This document shows positions 54,019 through 62,892 of a DNA stretch of 64,000 bases, piece by piece. A program made the translations under genes and the position numbers. Source of the DNA: UBA7332 sp051652645 (GTDB taxonomy: Bacteria > Bacteroidota > Bacteroidia > Bacteroidales > UBA7332); contig JBOFUP010000003.1 of the NCBI GenBank assembly GCA_051652645.1, positions 13,518 through 77,517 on the forward strand, in the 5' to 3' direction. How positions within the stretch are numbered: position 1 is the stretch's first letter; each line of letters starts with the position of its first letter. The notes below the pieces were generated by a model. It was not told the origin of the DNA, searched no databases, and worked only from the letters and a program-made list of their open reading frames with translations.

Positions 54019-56760
54019 ATGAATTTAAAGGACTGCTTTTTTCTATTTCTTGCCTTTAGTAGCTTATCTTTTAATCTTAGCGCAAAGGAGATATATGTCT
54101 CAACTACAGGGAGTGATAGCAATGATGGGAGTGAGCAATCACCACTACTAACTATCAACAAGGCTGTTGATATTGTAGAACCAGGAGATCACATATGGGT
54201 AAGAGGTGGAACCTACATGCTCAAAGAGAGAATAAAAATTGCAGCGAAACAGAATGCTACCCAGGAGTCGCGCATCAAACTATTTGGTTATCCTGGGGAG
54301 AGAGTAATCATAGATGGTAGTCAAATAGTAGCCAATAGTGTCTCGGAGTTTAAGATGGCTAGATGTATCTATGTCAATCACGAAGCAAATTATTGGCATT
54401 TTAAGAATCTTGAGCTATGTAATGCAAAGGATAATGGCATGAAGCTAGAGGGTAGTTATCATATCGTTGAGAACTGTAAATTCTATGGTAACAATGATAC
54501 GGGTCTACAGATAGGTATGTACAAAGACTTCTCCATAGAGGAGACAAAGAGTTTGCCTCCTGGTACACCAGAGTTCAATCCAGATTATCAGTTCTGTAAG
54601 TATAATATAATTTTGAACTGCGACTCATATAATAACTATGACAGCAAGTCTTTCGCAGGTTCGGATGATGGAGGCGATGCAGATGGTTTTGCAGCAAAGC
54701 TATTTCCTGGCCCTGGAACAGAGTTTCATGGATGCCGTGCTTGGAACAATAGCGATGACAACTGGGATCTATATATGGTTTATCACCCAATCGTGATAAA
54801 TGAGTGTTGGGCCTGGAAAGGAGGGTATGATCAAAATAACGTAGCCCGTGGAAATGGTAATGGGTTTAAACTTGGAGGAGGAGGCTCTGCTGGTGGAGCA
54901 GCATTCTCACAATCTGTTGGTGCTCACCTTGTGACAAACTGCGTATCATTTGACAACTTAGAGAAAGGCTTTGATCAGAATAATGCTTACGAGGGTATGT
55001 ATCTTTTCAACAACATAGCATGGAATAATAAATACAACTATCGCTTCCCGACTATCTTCCAATATGGTGGGATGTATATGCGAAACAACATTGGATGGGG
55101 AGCTAAAGCTAGTGGTAATGTGGGTAATCATGAGTTCTTGTCTGCAGATAAGGCTGGTTCTGTACTCCCTAATACAGACAATAATAGTTGGACTTTAATT
55201 GATGGTTGTGACCCTTATAAGGAGAATAATAGGGTAAATGGCGTACGTGTTCCGACCAATGATCACTCAGCACAGTTCAAATCTCTATCTGTTGAGTTGG
55301 CAAAGGCTCCAAGGGAGATTGACGGCTCTCTTCCAGAGAATGACTTTTGTCGACTTATTGCAGGTAGTTACTTTGTTGACAGAGGTGAAAATATAGAGAA
55401 CTTTAGCCTATCTCGATTCATGCTTCCATCACAGGCTAACGGATTGGAGTTGATAACGCTTCCAGATCTGACAATTTTTTATAATGACAAAGCTGCCGAT
55501 ATGGGAGCTTTTGAATCTGGTATACCAACTAGAGCAACACTATCTCATGTCTCAGGAAAGACAAAGCAGAGGATATACGTTGGTACAGCTATGCAACCAG
55601 TAGTTTACAAATGGGGCTATGCAGCGTCAAGTGTAACTATAGATAATCTCCCATCTAGTCTTACATCAACTATTGATAATGATGCAAAGACAGTTACGAT
55701 ATCAGGAAATCCACAAGAGTCTGCCATAATTACCATTTCTACGATTGGAGGGGAGAATGTTGTATCTCTTTCTTTAGAGGTTGAGATATCAACAATAGCA
55801 CCAGCTACACTGTTTTGCACATCAGGTAATGCTACTCAGACAGTAAACATTGGTTCGTCTATCGAACCTATAGTGTTCGAATATGGTGGTGGAGCAACAA
55901 GCTACACAATCACAGAGCTACCACAAGGATTGAGTTTAACTGAATCAGGCAAGGTGATAACTATTAGTGGAACACCTGAGCTAGAGGGGGGGTATGCCAT
56001 TACTGCTTTAGGTGGAATGGAGGATATAACTGTTTCTGGCTTCATTTCGCGCGTTATACCTACAAAAATTATAGGGGATGATTGGTACAGATTCCAAGAA
56101 TCGGAGTTTAGTGGTGACTATCAATCTGTATTGTCTCTTATACATGGTACAGCTGGAGTGGAGACAAGTGTCAAGCCAGAGCAGAACGAAAATGCATCTG
56201 GGTGTTCAATCGGAGCTATTGATTTTAGCAAAAGTGGAGGTGGAGTTCAGCTTAATCTCTCGTCTCTTGTTGAACTAAAAGTAAATCTTCACTTTACTGG
56301 TGATAGGGCTATTACTGTTAAGTGGAGCATAGATGGAGGGGCAGAGCGCGAATGGAAGTCAGCCACGATGAAGAAGACCACTCTTCCTAATTGGGATGTA
56401 ATGGCTAATGCAGGAATAGAGTCCACTGATAAGCCTATTGTAGTGAAGATCATCAACACTTCTTCGAGTGGAGGAATGCGCTTATATGATATATTCACAA
56501 GAGTATACGATACAGATGATATTCCTAATAGCATACCAGAGATAAAAAAGAGTTACACTCTCTACCAAAGTCAAAGTGCGCTGATTGTACAAGGAGTTGA
56601 GGTTTTACAATTGAGATTAATCTCTCTCAATGCCTCACTATTAGCACAATCTGTAGGATCTCAAGTAATCAATATTCGTAATCTACACAAAGGGGTTCAT
56701 ATACTAGAGATTATGACCGCACAAGGTGAGAGATTTACAGAGAAAGTAATCATACGATAA
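54019..56760 (+). CDS. Secreted PL9-like pectate lyase with T9SS sorting tail
   Basis: 913 residues. Signal peptide (1-22), right-handed beta-helix (about 24-480) opening with EIYVSTTGSDSNDGSEQSPL as in PL9 lyases, with the Asp-rich segment DDGGDADGFAAK (about 215-226) and NNSDDNWDLYM (about 243-253), where the family keeps calcium ligands and the catalytic lysine. Two tandem Ig-like repeats of about 80 residues follow (about 510-595 and 597-675, each with a P-x-x-L-x-x-x...TISG pattern), then a CBM-like domain (about 685-835) and a C-terminal beta tail ending EKVIIR that resembles a type A T9SS signal. It should split polygalacturonate by beta-elimination at the cell surface or outside. Confidence 0.82.
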   Translation: MNLKDCFFLFLAFSSLSFNLSAKEIYVSTTGSDSNDGSEQSPLLTINKAVDIVEPGDHIWVRGGTYMLKERIKIAAKQNATQESRIKLFGYPGERVIIDGSQIVANSVSEFKMARCIYVNHEANYWHFKNLELCNAKDNGMKLEGSYHIVENCKFYGNNDTGLQIGMYKDFSIEETKSLPPGTPEFNPDYQFCKYNIILNCDSYNNYDSKSFAGSDDGGDADGFAAKLFPGPGTEFHGCRAWNNSDDNWDLYMVYHPIVINECWAWKGGYDQNNVARGNGNGFKLGGGGSAGGAAFSQSVGAHLVTNCVSFDNLEKGFDQNNAYEGMYLFNNIAWNNKYNYRFPTIFQYGGMYMRNNIGWGAKASGNVGNHEFLSADKAGSVLPNTDNNSWTLIDGCDPYKENNRVNGVRVPTNDHSAQFKSLSVELAKAPREIDGSLPENDFCRLIAGSYFVDRGENIENFSLSRFMLPSQANGLELITLPDLTIFYNDKAADMGAFESGIPTRATLSHVSGKTKQRIYVGTAMQPVVYKWGYAASSVTIDNLPSSLTSTIDNDAKTVTISGNPQESAIITISTIGGENVVSLSLEVEISTIAPATLFCTSGNATQTVNIGSSIEPIVFEYGGGATSYTITELPQGLSLTESGKVITISGTPELEGGYAITALGGMEDITVSGFISRVIPTKIIGDDWYRFQESEFSGDYQSVLSLIHGTAGVETSVKPEQNENASGCSIGAIDFSKSGGGVQLNLSSLVELKVNLHFTGDRAITVKWSIDGGAEREWKSATMKKTTLPNWDVMANAGIESTDKPIVVKIINTSSSGGMRLYDIFTRVYDTDDIPNSIPEIKKSYTLYQSQSALIVQGVEVLQLRLISLNASLLAQSVGSQVINIRNLHKGVHILEIMTAQGERFTEKVIIR

Positions 56761-56797
56761 GATATATTATCTATTACCACTGAAAATGTTATTAACC

Positions 56798-56837
56798 AGT
56801 ATCATCGGGACAATGGCCTCGATGATACTTTTTTTAT
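56798..56837 (+). terminator. Terminator of the pectate lyase gene
   Basis: 10-bp stem (56798-56807 with 56820-56829), 12-nt loop, T7-8 tail, 38 bp beyond the stop codon. Confidence 0.8.
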
Positions 56838-57247
56838 TCCATTATCAGAGAGTAGTAAGGATTATCGTTACTAATTCATAACCTAAATAAGGTAATTTAT
56901 ATAGCATTGAGAGTGATGATAACTAGCATAGTTCTATCTACCTCTCATTGTTAGTGATATTGCCTCTCTCCAAATGCGAAGGACTCTAACACTATTTCTC
57001 GTAATGTTAATGTGCGGAATCTAATCAATGATCTTTATATCTATGCCTAATAGCAAACTCATTGTATTATATAAGTATAGAGTAGAGAATGCTTAATGCA
57101 AAACACATCTCAATAATTGTAGATAAACTACTTGTTACTAGAAAAGGTATTACGATACGTCAGTGCTGGTTTGATATAGGAAATAGTGTTGTAGAGAAGA
57201 TATATACTAAATAGTACTTTTCTTTTCTTATCAATTACTCAAAAGTA

Positions 57248-57255
57248 TATCTTTG
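57248..57255 (+). promoter_or_regulatory. -7 box abutting a start codon
   Basis: TATCTTTG ends only 5 bp before the ATG at 57261. Transcription would start at or within the first codons, so the message may be leaderless or begin at the second ATG (57267). Confidence 0.45.
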
Positions 57256-57260
57256 TATTT

Positions 57261-57740
57261 ATGAGAATGAAAAGATTTGCTACGGGTCAATTTTTAATTA
57301 TACTCTTAGCGCAGCTTATAACTAGCTGTGCTAAGACTGAGACAATAAGCCGAATTCCTGATGCAAGAGTCGCTCTTCAGTTGAATGTAGATTATCACAA
57401 CCTTATGGAGCCATTGACCGGAAAGAGTGTGACTAGCCTTAACGGACTTAATGCTAATAGTTATCTAGGATATGGTGGGATACTCGTCTACTACGGATTT
57501 GCACTCGATGGAGGATATAATCATTATGCTTTTGACCTCTCTTGCCCGGTTGAGGTTGATCCAAAGGTAAGGGTTTCGATTTTTGAGAGTGTAAAGGCTC
57601 GATGTGCGAAGTGTGGTTCTGTATATGATATTCAGTATGGAGGTGGATTCCCTATCGAGGGTAAGGCATCCCAAGAGGGGTATTATCTACGAAGTTATCG
57701 CACTTTTCTCAATGGGCGTGAATTGATTATAAGTAGATAA
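57261..57740 (+). CDS. Rieske-like lipoprotein lacking histidine ligands
   Basis: 159 residues. Lipobox LITSC with Cys 23, so probably lipid-anchored in the envelope. The domain after it resembles a Rieske fold: YAFDLSCPVEVDP (Cys 95), CAKCGSVYDIQYGGGFPIEG (Cys 115, 118), and a closing LRSYRTFLNGRELIIS strand. In true Rieske proteins the pattern is CxH and CxxH; here both His are replaced (Val 97 and Cys 118), leaving three cysteines. A 2Fe-2S cluster of normal type is therefore unlikely; a structural disulfide or other metal is possible. I recall similar proteins of unknown function in Bacteroidales. ATG at 57267 is an alternative start. Confidence 0.65.
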   Translation: MRMKRFATGQFLIILLAQLITSCAKTETISRIPDARVALQLNVDYHNLMEPLTGKSVTSLNGLNANSYLGYGGILVYYGFALDGGYNHYAFDLSCPVEVDPKVRVSIFESVKARCAKCGSVYDIQYGGGFPIEGKASQEGYYLRSYRTFLNGRELIISR

Positions 57741-58123
57741 TCACTTTGTTCTTAACTGTAAGGGAAAAAGGCTTATCTTGAATCAAAGTGTCAAAATCCA
57801 AATCCTTTAGAGTGGCTTGAAATCTATCACGCTTTTTTTTATTAAATACGGGATTCTATAGGGGTTAAACTTGTTTTAGTAAATCTTTTGATATTTAGTG
57901 TGTTACGCTTTATAGTGTATGGTTGAGGTGATTTTATATATAGAATTAGCTTATTTTGCAGTGAGTTTACTCAAGTATCTCAGTGCGATAAAGCTCCTTT
58001 TTATGAGATCTAGAGCGTGCTTTTGCATGTCTCAATTTGATACATAAATGAGATGTTTAGTAGTATAATAAAAGCAGTAGGGGTTAGCATATTGTGCTAA
58101 CCCCTACTGCTTTTATCTATATA
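57741..58123. other. Intergenic region between convergent genes
   Basis: 383 bp. Apart from the terminator at 58070-58114 I see no feature. A stretch of about 40 codons on the minus strand (57730-57855) is open but has no start. Confidence 0.6.
58070..58114. terminator. Bidirectional terminator
   Basis: Perfect 20-bp inverted repeat (58070-58089 and 58095-58114), 5-nt loop, with A4 and T4 flanks. It is 10 bp beyond the stop of the NlpC/P60 gene. Confidence 0.9.
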
Positions 58124-58762
58124 TCACCCCTCGTGATGATTGTTTTCAAGCTCTGTTATCCGTCTTGCTGCCACGTATCTTTTTTGATAGAAGGCCGATT
58201 TGGCTAGATTAGTCTTCTGCACACCACCTCTAGCACTGTGTATGAACTCAATATTACCTCTTCCGTCGTTGGCAATAACCATCCCAACGTGACCAATGCT
58301 CTTAGTGTTTGTCATCGCTGACCCGTTGAAGAAGATAAGGTCACCTGGTTGAACTTCATTCTTGTTAACCTTTTCGCCGTTGTTTAGTTGTCCACGACTA
58401 GATCTGTTGAGTTCAACTCCAAGTCTTTTGAATAGATAGAAAGTGAATCCAGAGCAGTCAAAACCGCGAATCCCACTAGCCCCAGGCCTATATGGAGTGC
58501 CTATAAGTGTGACAGCCTCCTTGATTAGGTTTTGGCATACGTTGCTTATTGTGCTTATCTCCACAGGCTCAACCTCTTTTGTCGAAGGAAGAGTTGGCAA
58601 AGGTGTTGCAACGGTTTGTGTTATACCTAAAATGGCATTTAGGTCTGGGATTTGGAATAGGTTAGTTTCTCTTTTTTGTGCTGAAGCCATGGATGAAATA
58701 CCCGAAAATATGGCAACAAGAAGACTAAGGCGTAGTGCTCTTTTGGCGGAGTAGTGCGTCAT
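58124..58762 (-). CDS. NlpC/P60 (C40) cell-wall peptidase
   Basis: 212 residues. Signal peptide (about 1-28, ending MASAQ), a low-complexity Pro/Thr linker (about 50-68), then the peptidase domain with Cys 103 (RGFDCSGF), His 158 (GHVGMV) and His 175 (FIHSA) as the catalytic set. It should cut peptide bonds in peptidoglycan stems in the periplasm. There is no lipobox, so it is soluble or exported. The C-terminus is short with no repeats. The gene is monocistronic. Its role could be wall turnover or septum splitting; the sequence does not decide. Confidence 0.9.
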   Translation of the reverse strand: MTHYSAKRALRLSLLVAIFSGISSMASAQKRETNLFQIPDLNAILGITQTVATPLPTLPSTKEVEPVEISTISNVCQNLIKEAVTLIGTPYRPGASGIRGFDCSGFTFYLFKRLGVELNRSSRGQLNNGEKVNKNEVQPGDLIFFNGSAMTNTKSIGHVGMVIANDGRGNIEFIHSARGGVQKTNLAKSAFYQKRYVAARRITELENNHHEG

Positions 58763-58888
58763 TAGTTATACTGATTTTATTATATGCATAGCGCTAAAGT
58801 GTTAATGGATAACACCTTGTTTCATCCGCTAAGTTATACTCTAAAGGTCAAATGAGCAAGGATTCAGCATTGTAACTCGCCTTTTTTA

Positions 58889-60085
58889 TTATTTTTTAGT
58901 ATTTGCAACATCCTCTTTTTCAAGCTTTGACGAGATAATATCTATGCCTAAAGCTCCGAGTGGAGCGGTGATTATAATAGAAACAACTGCTGCAGTAAGA
59001 ACTAGTTCGCCGCATGGTAGGCCCATCGTTAGAGGTATGGATCCTATTGCAGCTTGAACTGTTGCCTTGGGAAGGTATGCAACTGAAGCGAATATTTTTT
59101 CGCTTTGGTTCAGCTTAGTTCCAACAAGAGAGAGCATCACACCACCTACTCTGAAAAGTAGAGCTCCTAGAATCACTACACTAACGGCTATTCCAGCAGA
59201 ACTTACGTAATCAAGGTTTATTGATGCACCAACAAGTACAAATAATATTATCTCAGCAGCCACCCATAGTTTGTTGAACTTACCTGAAAGGCGTTTAGAT
59301 AATAATGGATAGCACTCAACGATGGATATCCCCATGGACATAACTGCTAGAAGTCCTGAAAATGGAATGTTAATAATATTACTCTTCTCAGCAGCAACAA
59401 GTAGAAAGGAGACACTCATCAGGATAAGACCTTTGACTGTGTCTCTCATGTGGAATCTTTTAAATATGAATGTGAATATCCACCCTAGGAGTAGCCCAAT
59501 AGTAGCACCCGATGCAAGGGAAAAGATTATCTCTATGATAGGGTTGCTCTCTGAGGATGTTCCTGCAGCCATACCTGTGAAGCTAGTAAATAGTATAATT
59601 ACAAATATATCATCAATGGATGAGCTAGCCATGATCATCTGAGGTATGCTTTTAGATGTTCCTTTACGCTGCTCTATAAGGTTTATCATTCTAGGAACGA
59701 TAACTGCCGGGGAAACAGCAGCAATGACACTACCCAGAATTGCAGCTTCCAGACGAGTGATGCCGAAGATAATTGGTGCTATGATAACAACTCCTGCAAT
59801 CTCCAATATCGCTGGGACGAAACTCATCAGAATAGCCGGTCGGCCAACTTGTTCTAGCTCTTTGATTTTTAGTGCTAGCCCTGCACGAAGTAGTATTACC
59901 ACGAGAGCTATCTGTCGTAGTTCTTGTGATATGCCTAATAGCGAAGAGTCTAGTAGATCTAACGTTTGTGGACCAAGAAGTATGCCTGTTAATAACATAC
60001 CTATGAGTGATGGTAGCCTTAGCATGGAGAATATTCTCCCTGCAATTAGGCTACAAAGCAATAGTAGGGCAATCGAACTTAGCAT
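58889..60085 (-). CDS. Cation:proton antiporter (CPA family)
   Basis: 398 residues with about 12-13 membrane helices, with no C-terminal TrkA domain. The N-terminal GRIFSMLRLPSLIGMLLTGILLGP is typical of Na+/H+ or K+/H+ exchangers (shown in part). The ion-site region has AVSPAVIVPRM in helix 4 and SSSIDDIFVIILF in helix 5, where the two Asp are the usual transport pair. It probably exchanges sodium for protons; ion choice is not certain. Its start is one base after the stop of the HsdR_N-ArsC fusion gene, so the two are co-transcribed. Confidence 0.88.
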   Translation of the reverse strand: MLSSIALLLLCSLIAGRIFSMLRLPSLIGMLLTGILLGPQTLDLLDSSLLGISQELRQIALVVILLRAGLALKIKELEQVGRPAILMSFVPAILEIAGVVIIAPIIFGITRLEAAILGSVIAAVSPAVIVPRMINLIEQRKGTSKSIPQMIMASSSIDDIFVIILFTSFTGMAAGTSSESNPIIEIIFSLASGATIGLLLGWIFTFIFKRFHMRDTVKGLILMSVSFLLVAAEKSNIINIPFSGLLAVMSMGISIVECYPLLSKRLSGKFNKLWVAAEIILFVLVGASINLDYVSSAGIAVSVVILGALLFRVGGVMLSLVGTKLNQSEKIFASVAYLPKATVQAAIGSIPLTMGLPCGELVLTAAVVSIIITAPLGALGIDIISSKLEKEDVANTKK

Positions 60086-60086
60086 A

Positions 60087-60914
60087 CTATTTATTAATGC
60101 ACTCTAACCACTCCTGCTCTTTGAATCCTACTATCACGGAGCTCTCTTGTATAAGTAGAGGTCTTTTAACCAACTTCCCATCGCTAGCCAAAAGATCTAG
60201 AAGCTCCTCAGTTGTGTATCCATCTATCTTATCTTTGAGTTTCATCTCTTTGTATATAACTCCGCTAGTGTTGAAGAATTTCTTGATAGGTAGCTTACTT
60301 GTTTCTATCCAGCTTCTTAGCTCTTCCTTGTTTGGGTTGTCTATTGTTATGTCGCGTGTGTCCACTTCCACTCCATGTTCGATTAGGAATTTAGATGCTT
60401 TACGGCAAGTGCCACACTTTGGGTATTGAATAAATAGTGGTTTCATACTCTCTTTTTTTAGTTTTAGTTCTTTGTAATTGGGTATCTCCTTGAGATATCT
60501 ATAGCTATTGTCTCTATAGTCTATCTCACAGCAGTAGTGTTGTAGTCCGTTTGATATAATCAGATAGGGTACTTTCAGTGATATGTTGTATCTGATAATC
60601 TGGTCGAATGTGTCTTGAGTGATCTTAACCTTAGGTGATTTGTACTCTACGATGACCAAAGGCTGGTGTTCGGGGTTTGACCACACTAGTGTGTCACACC
60701 TCTTTTGCATGCCGTTGAGTTCCACTGGAATCTCGTTGTTCATCAACGTTTGAGGGAACCCGCGCTCTTGAATAAGAAAAGCTGTGAAATTTTGCCTGAC
60801 CCACTCTTCGGGGGTGAGAGCCACAAACTTCAGTCTTAGTGTGTCCCAAATCTGATACTTTGTACCTTTGGGTTTAATTTTTAGGGGATATTGAGGTAAG
60901 TTTAGCTTAAACAT
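60087..60914 (-). CDS. HsdR_N (PD-(D/E)xK) - ArsC/Spx-like fusion protein
   Basis: 275 residues joining two families normally separate. Residues 1 to about 150 form a type I restriction HsdR N-terminal-type nuclease domain with Asp 74 and the E-x-K pair (Glu 90, Lys 92, IVEYKSP). From Met 157 a complete ArsC/Spx-like thioredoxin-fold protein begins: YPKCGTCRKA with Cys 167 and Cys 170, later VKRPLLI. The joint is a lysine-rich stretch coded by a run of seven A (60453-60459, minus sense). An A/G-rich stretch just before Met 157 could allow internal initiation. No other restriction subunit is near. Neighbours amn and holA are, as I recall, the usual companions of both parts in Bacteroidales. 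Confidence 0.8.
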   Translation of the reverse strand: MFKLNLPQYPLKIKPKGTKYQIWDTLRLKFVALTPEEWVRQNFTAFLIQERGFPQTLMNNEIPVELNGMQKRCDTLVWSNPEHQPLVIVEYKSPKVKITQDTFDQIIRYNISLKVPYLIISNGLQHYCCEIDYRDNSYRYLKEIPNYKELKLKKESMKPLFIQYPKCGTCRKASKFLIEHGVEVDTRDITIDNPNKEELRSWIETSKLPIKKFFNTSGVIYKEMKLKDKIDGYTTEELLDLLASDGKLVKRPLLIQESSVIVGFKEQEWLECINK

Positions 60915-60916
60915 TC

Positions 60917-60949
60917 TATCTTTGTTAATTAAAACCTACTACAAAATTA
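60917..60949. promoter_or_regulatory. Divergent promoter region
   Basis: TATCTTTG on the plus strand (60917-60924) toward amn, and TAATTTTG on the minus strand (60942-60949) toward the fusion gene. The two boxes face across each other, so the transcripts would overlap by a few bases at their starts. Confidence 0.4.
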
Positions 60950-60956
60950 GAGTTTT

Positions 60957-61739
60957 ATGAAAACAAAACAAGAGATCGTAGAGAATTGGCTTCCTCGTTA
61001 CACAGGAAGAGCTTTAGAGGAGTTCACACCGTATATACTTTTGACTAACTTTTCAAAGTATGTGGAGATATTTGCCAATCACTATAATGTGCCTTTTATC
61101 AAGGATGCAAATATGCCGAGTGCTGTAGCAAATGGTATCACAATGATAAACTTTGGTATGGGGACACCCAATGCAGCAACTATCATGGATTTGCTATCTG
61201 CTATCAATCCAAAAGCGGTTTTATTCCTTGGTAAGTGTGGTGGATTAAAGAGAACTAACAATTTGGGAGACTTTATTCTTCCTCTAGCTGGTATTAGAGG
61301 AGAGGGGACATCCAACATGTATATGCCTCCAGAGGTGCCAGCTTTGCCAGCTTTTAGTTTGCAGCGTGCGGTTTCAACTTCTATTCGAGACCTTGAGCAT
61401 GACTACTGGACTGGTACTGTCTTTACTACTAACCGACGAGTGTGGGAGCATGACGAGGAGTTTAAGAGTTACTTAAGAAAGACCAGAGCTATGGCTGTGG
61501 ATATGGAGACAGCAACTCTTTTCACTGTTGGTTTTGCAAATGAAATACCAACGGGAGCTCTGCTTTTGGTTACCGATCAGCCTATGGTTCCTGAGGGGGT
61601 TAAGACTTCCAAGAGTGATGATGGCGTTACAAAAAACTATGTAAATGATCATGTCCTTATTGGTATTCGCTCTCTAGAGATGCTGATTCAGAATCGTAAA
61701 ACTGTTAAGCACTTGAGATTCGAGGAGCTAAATGGCTAA
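60957..61739 (+). CDS. amn: AMP nucleosidase
   Basis: 260 residues, phosphorylase-type fold. Hydrolyses AMP to adenine and ribose 5-phosphate, a purine-balance step. Marks: GMGTPNAATIMDLL, LFLGKCGGLKRTNNLGDFILP (quoted in part), and VDMETATLFTVGFAN near the C-terminus, where Glu and Met bind ribose. It has the short Bacteroidetes form without the long N-terminal domain of E. coli Amn. It overlaps the holA start by 8 bp, so the two genes are translationally coupled. It is cytosolic. Confidence 0.92.
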   Translation: MKTKQEIVENWLPRYTGRALEEFTPYILLTNFSKYVEIFANHYNVPFIKDANMPSAVANGITMINFGMGTPNAATIMDLLSAINPKAVLFLGKCGGLKRTNNLGDFILPLAGIRGEGTSNMYMPPEVPALPAFSLQRAVSTSIRDLEHDYWTGTVFTTNRRVWEHDEEFKSYLRKTRAMAVDMETATLFTVGFANEIPTGALLLVTDQPMVPEGVKTSKSDDGVTKNYVNDHVLIGIRSLEMLIQNRKTVKHLRFEELNG

Positions 61740-62754
61740 GAAAGAGACTCTACAGGCCTCAGATATTTTGAGAGATATTAGGGGTGGTAACTTCAAGCCA
61801 GTCTATTGTTTGATGGGTGAAGAGAGTTACTACATAGATGAGATTACCAACGAACTGATGAATAGAGTCCTCACCGAAGATGAGAAGGTCTTCAATGAGG
61901 TAGTTCTTTATGGTGCTGATGTGTCGGCTGCCGATATTATCAACGAGGCTCGCTTCTATCCTTCGTTTGCCAACCATAGGGTTGTGCTGGTTAGAGAAGC
62001 TCAGTTGGTTCGTGATCTTGATAAGTTGTCGCTCTATATGCAGAATATAATGAGTACAACTATACTTATCCTCAACTATCGAAACGGTAAGATCGATGGT
62101 CGCCTACAAGTGGCTAAGGAGATCTCTCGCAAGGGGGTGCTATTTGAGTCGTCTAAGATATATGATAATCAGGTAGCTGGCTGGATAAGTAGTTGGTTGC
62201 AAGTTAAGGGTTTTACTATAGAGAATAAAGCTGCTGAAATGCTAGGTGAGTTCTTGGGGTGTGATTTGGCTCGTATTGCCAAGGAGCTGGATAAGTTACT
62301 TATTGTACAGCCCAAGGGTCAGATGCGTATAACGGCAGATCTTGTAGAGCGTAATATAGGTATAAGTAAGGAGTATAATAATTTTGAACTTCTTAGAGCT
62401 ATAATAGCACGAGACTCTCTCAAGGCAAATCGAATAGTTAACTACTTTCGTGACAACCCTCGAAACAATCCACTTGTGGTTACTTCGACGGTTTTGTATA
62501 ACTACTTTAGTAAACTAATGCTTTGCTATTATGTTCCTCAAAAGAGTGATAGGGCTATCATGGAGGCATTGGGCTTGAAGAGTCAGTTTCAAGTGCGAGA
62601 CTATACCGCTGGAATAAAGCTGTTCTCTGCTTTCAAGTGTATGCAGATCATAGCTCATATTAGAGAGTGTGATGCTAAGTCAAAAGGAGTTCGCAATCCA
62701 GCGACTACTGACCATGAGCTTTTGAGAGAGTTGATCTTTAGGATTCTACACTGA
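61732..62754 (+). CDS. holA: DNA polymerase III delta subunit HolA
   Basis: 340 residues, the clamp-loader subunit that opens the beta sliding clamp. The opening region FKPVYCLMGEESYYIDEITNEL and the clamp-contact helices follow the family pattern (quoted in part), and the C-terminal helical bundle is complete. It overlaps amn by 8 bp and ends at an intrinsic terminator. In related genomes it lies near an HsdR_N gene, as it does here. It acts in the cytosol in replication. Confidence 0.95.
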   Translation: MAKKETLQASDILRDIRGGNFKPVYCLMGEESYYIDEITNELMNRVLTEDEKVFNEVVLYGADVSAADIINEARFYPSFANHRVVLVREAQLVRDLDKLSLYMQNIMSTTILILNYRNGKIDGRLQVAKEISRKGVLFESSKIYDNQVAGWISSWLQVKGFTIENKAAEMLGEFLGCDLARIAKELDKLLIVQPKGQMRITADLVERNIGISKEYNNFELLRAIIARDSLKANRIVNYFRDNPRNNPLVVTSTVLYNYFSKLMLCYYVPQKSDRAIMEALGLKSQFQVRDYTAGIKLFSAFKCMQIIAHIRECDAKSKGVRNPATTDHELLRELIFRILH

Positions 62755-62799
62755 TTGTGATATGAATAATTGGGTCGAGACCTGTGAGAGATGATATTG

Positions 62800-62862
62800 A
62801 TAGGCTTTGGTCAAGGGTTTTCTCTATATTATTATAGAGCTCTTGCCCAAGGCCTATTTTCT
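62800..62862 (+). terminator. Terminator of amn-holA
   Basis: 16-bp imperfect stem (62800-62815 with 62842-62857, three non-Watson-Crick positions) enclosing a smaller hairpin, then T4. Confidence 0.65.
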
Positions 62863-62892
62863 GTTTTATAGTGTAATTTATATATTGAGCTT

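Larger units (their letters stand above)
56761..57260. other. Intergenic region after the pectate lyase
   Basis: 500 bp. The left end holds the lyase terminator and the right end the promoter of the next gene. Between them I see only AT-rich sequence and a 41-codon open frame at 57089-57214 that I do not call as a gene. Confidence 0.6.

Noticed and set aside
57089..57214. 41-codon open frame (ATG to TAG) in the gap after the pectate lyase
   Set aside because: No recognisable domain, no promoter box or terminator of its own and too short to stand out from chance in AT-rich DNA.
57730..57855. About 40 open codons on the minus strand with protein-like composition
   Set aside because: No start codon, bounded by stops, and it overlaps the 3' end of a plus-strand gene. 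Chance is the simpler reading.
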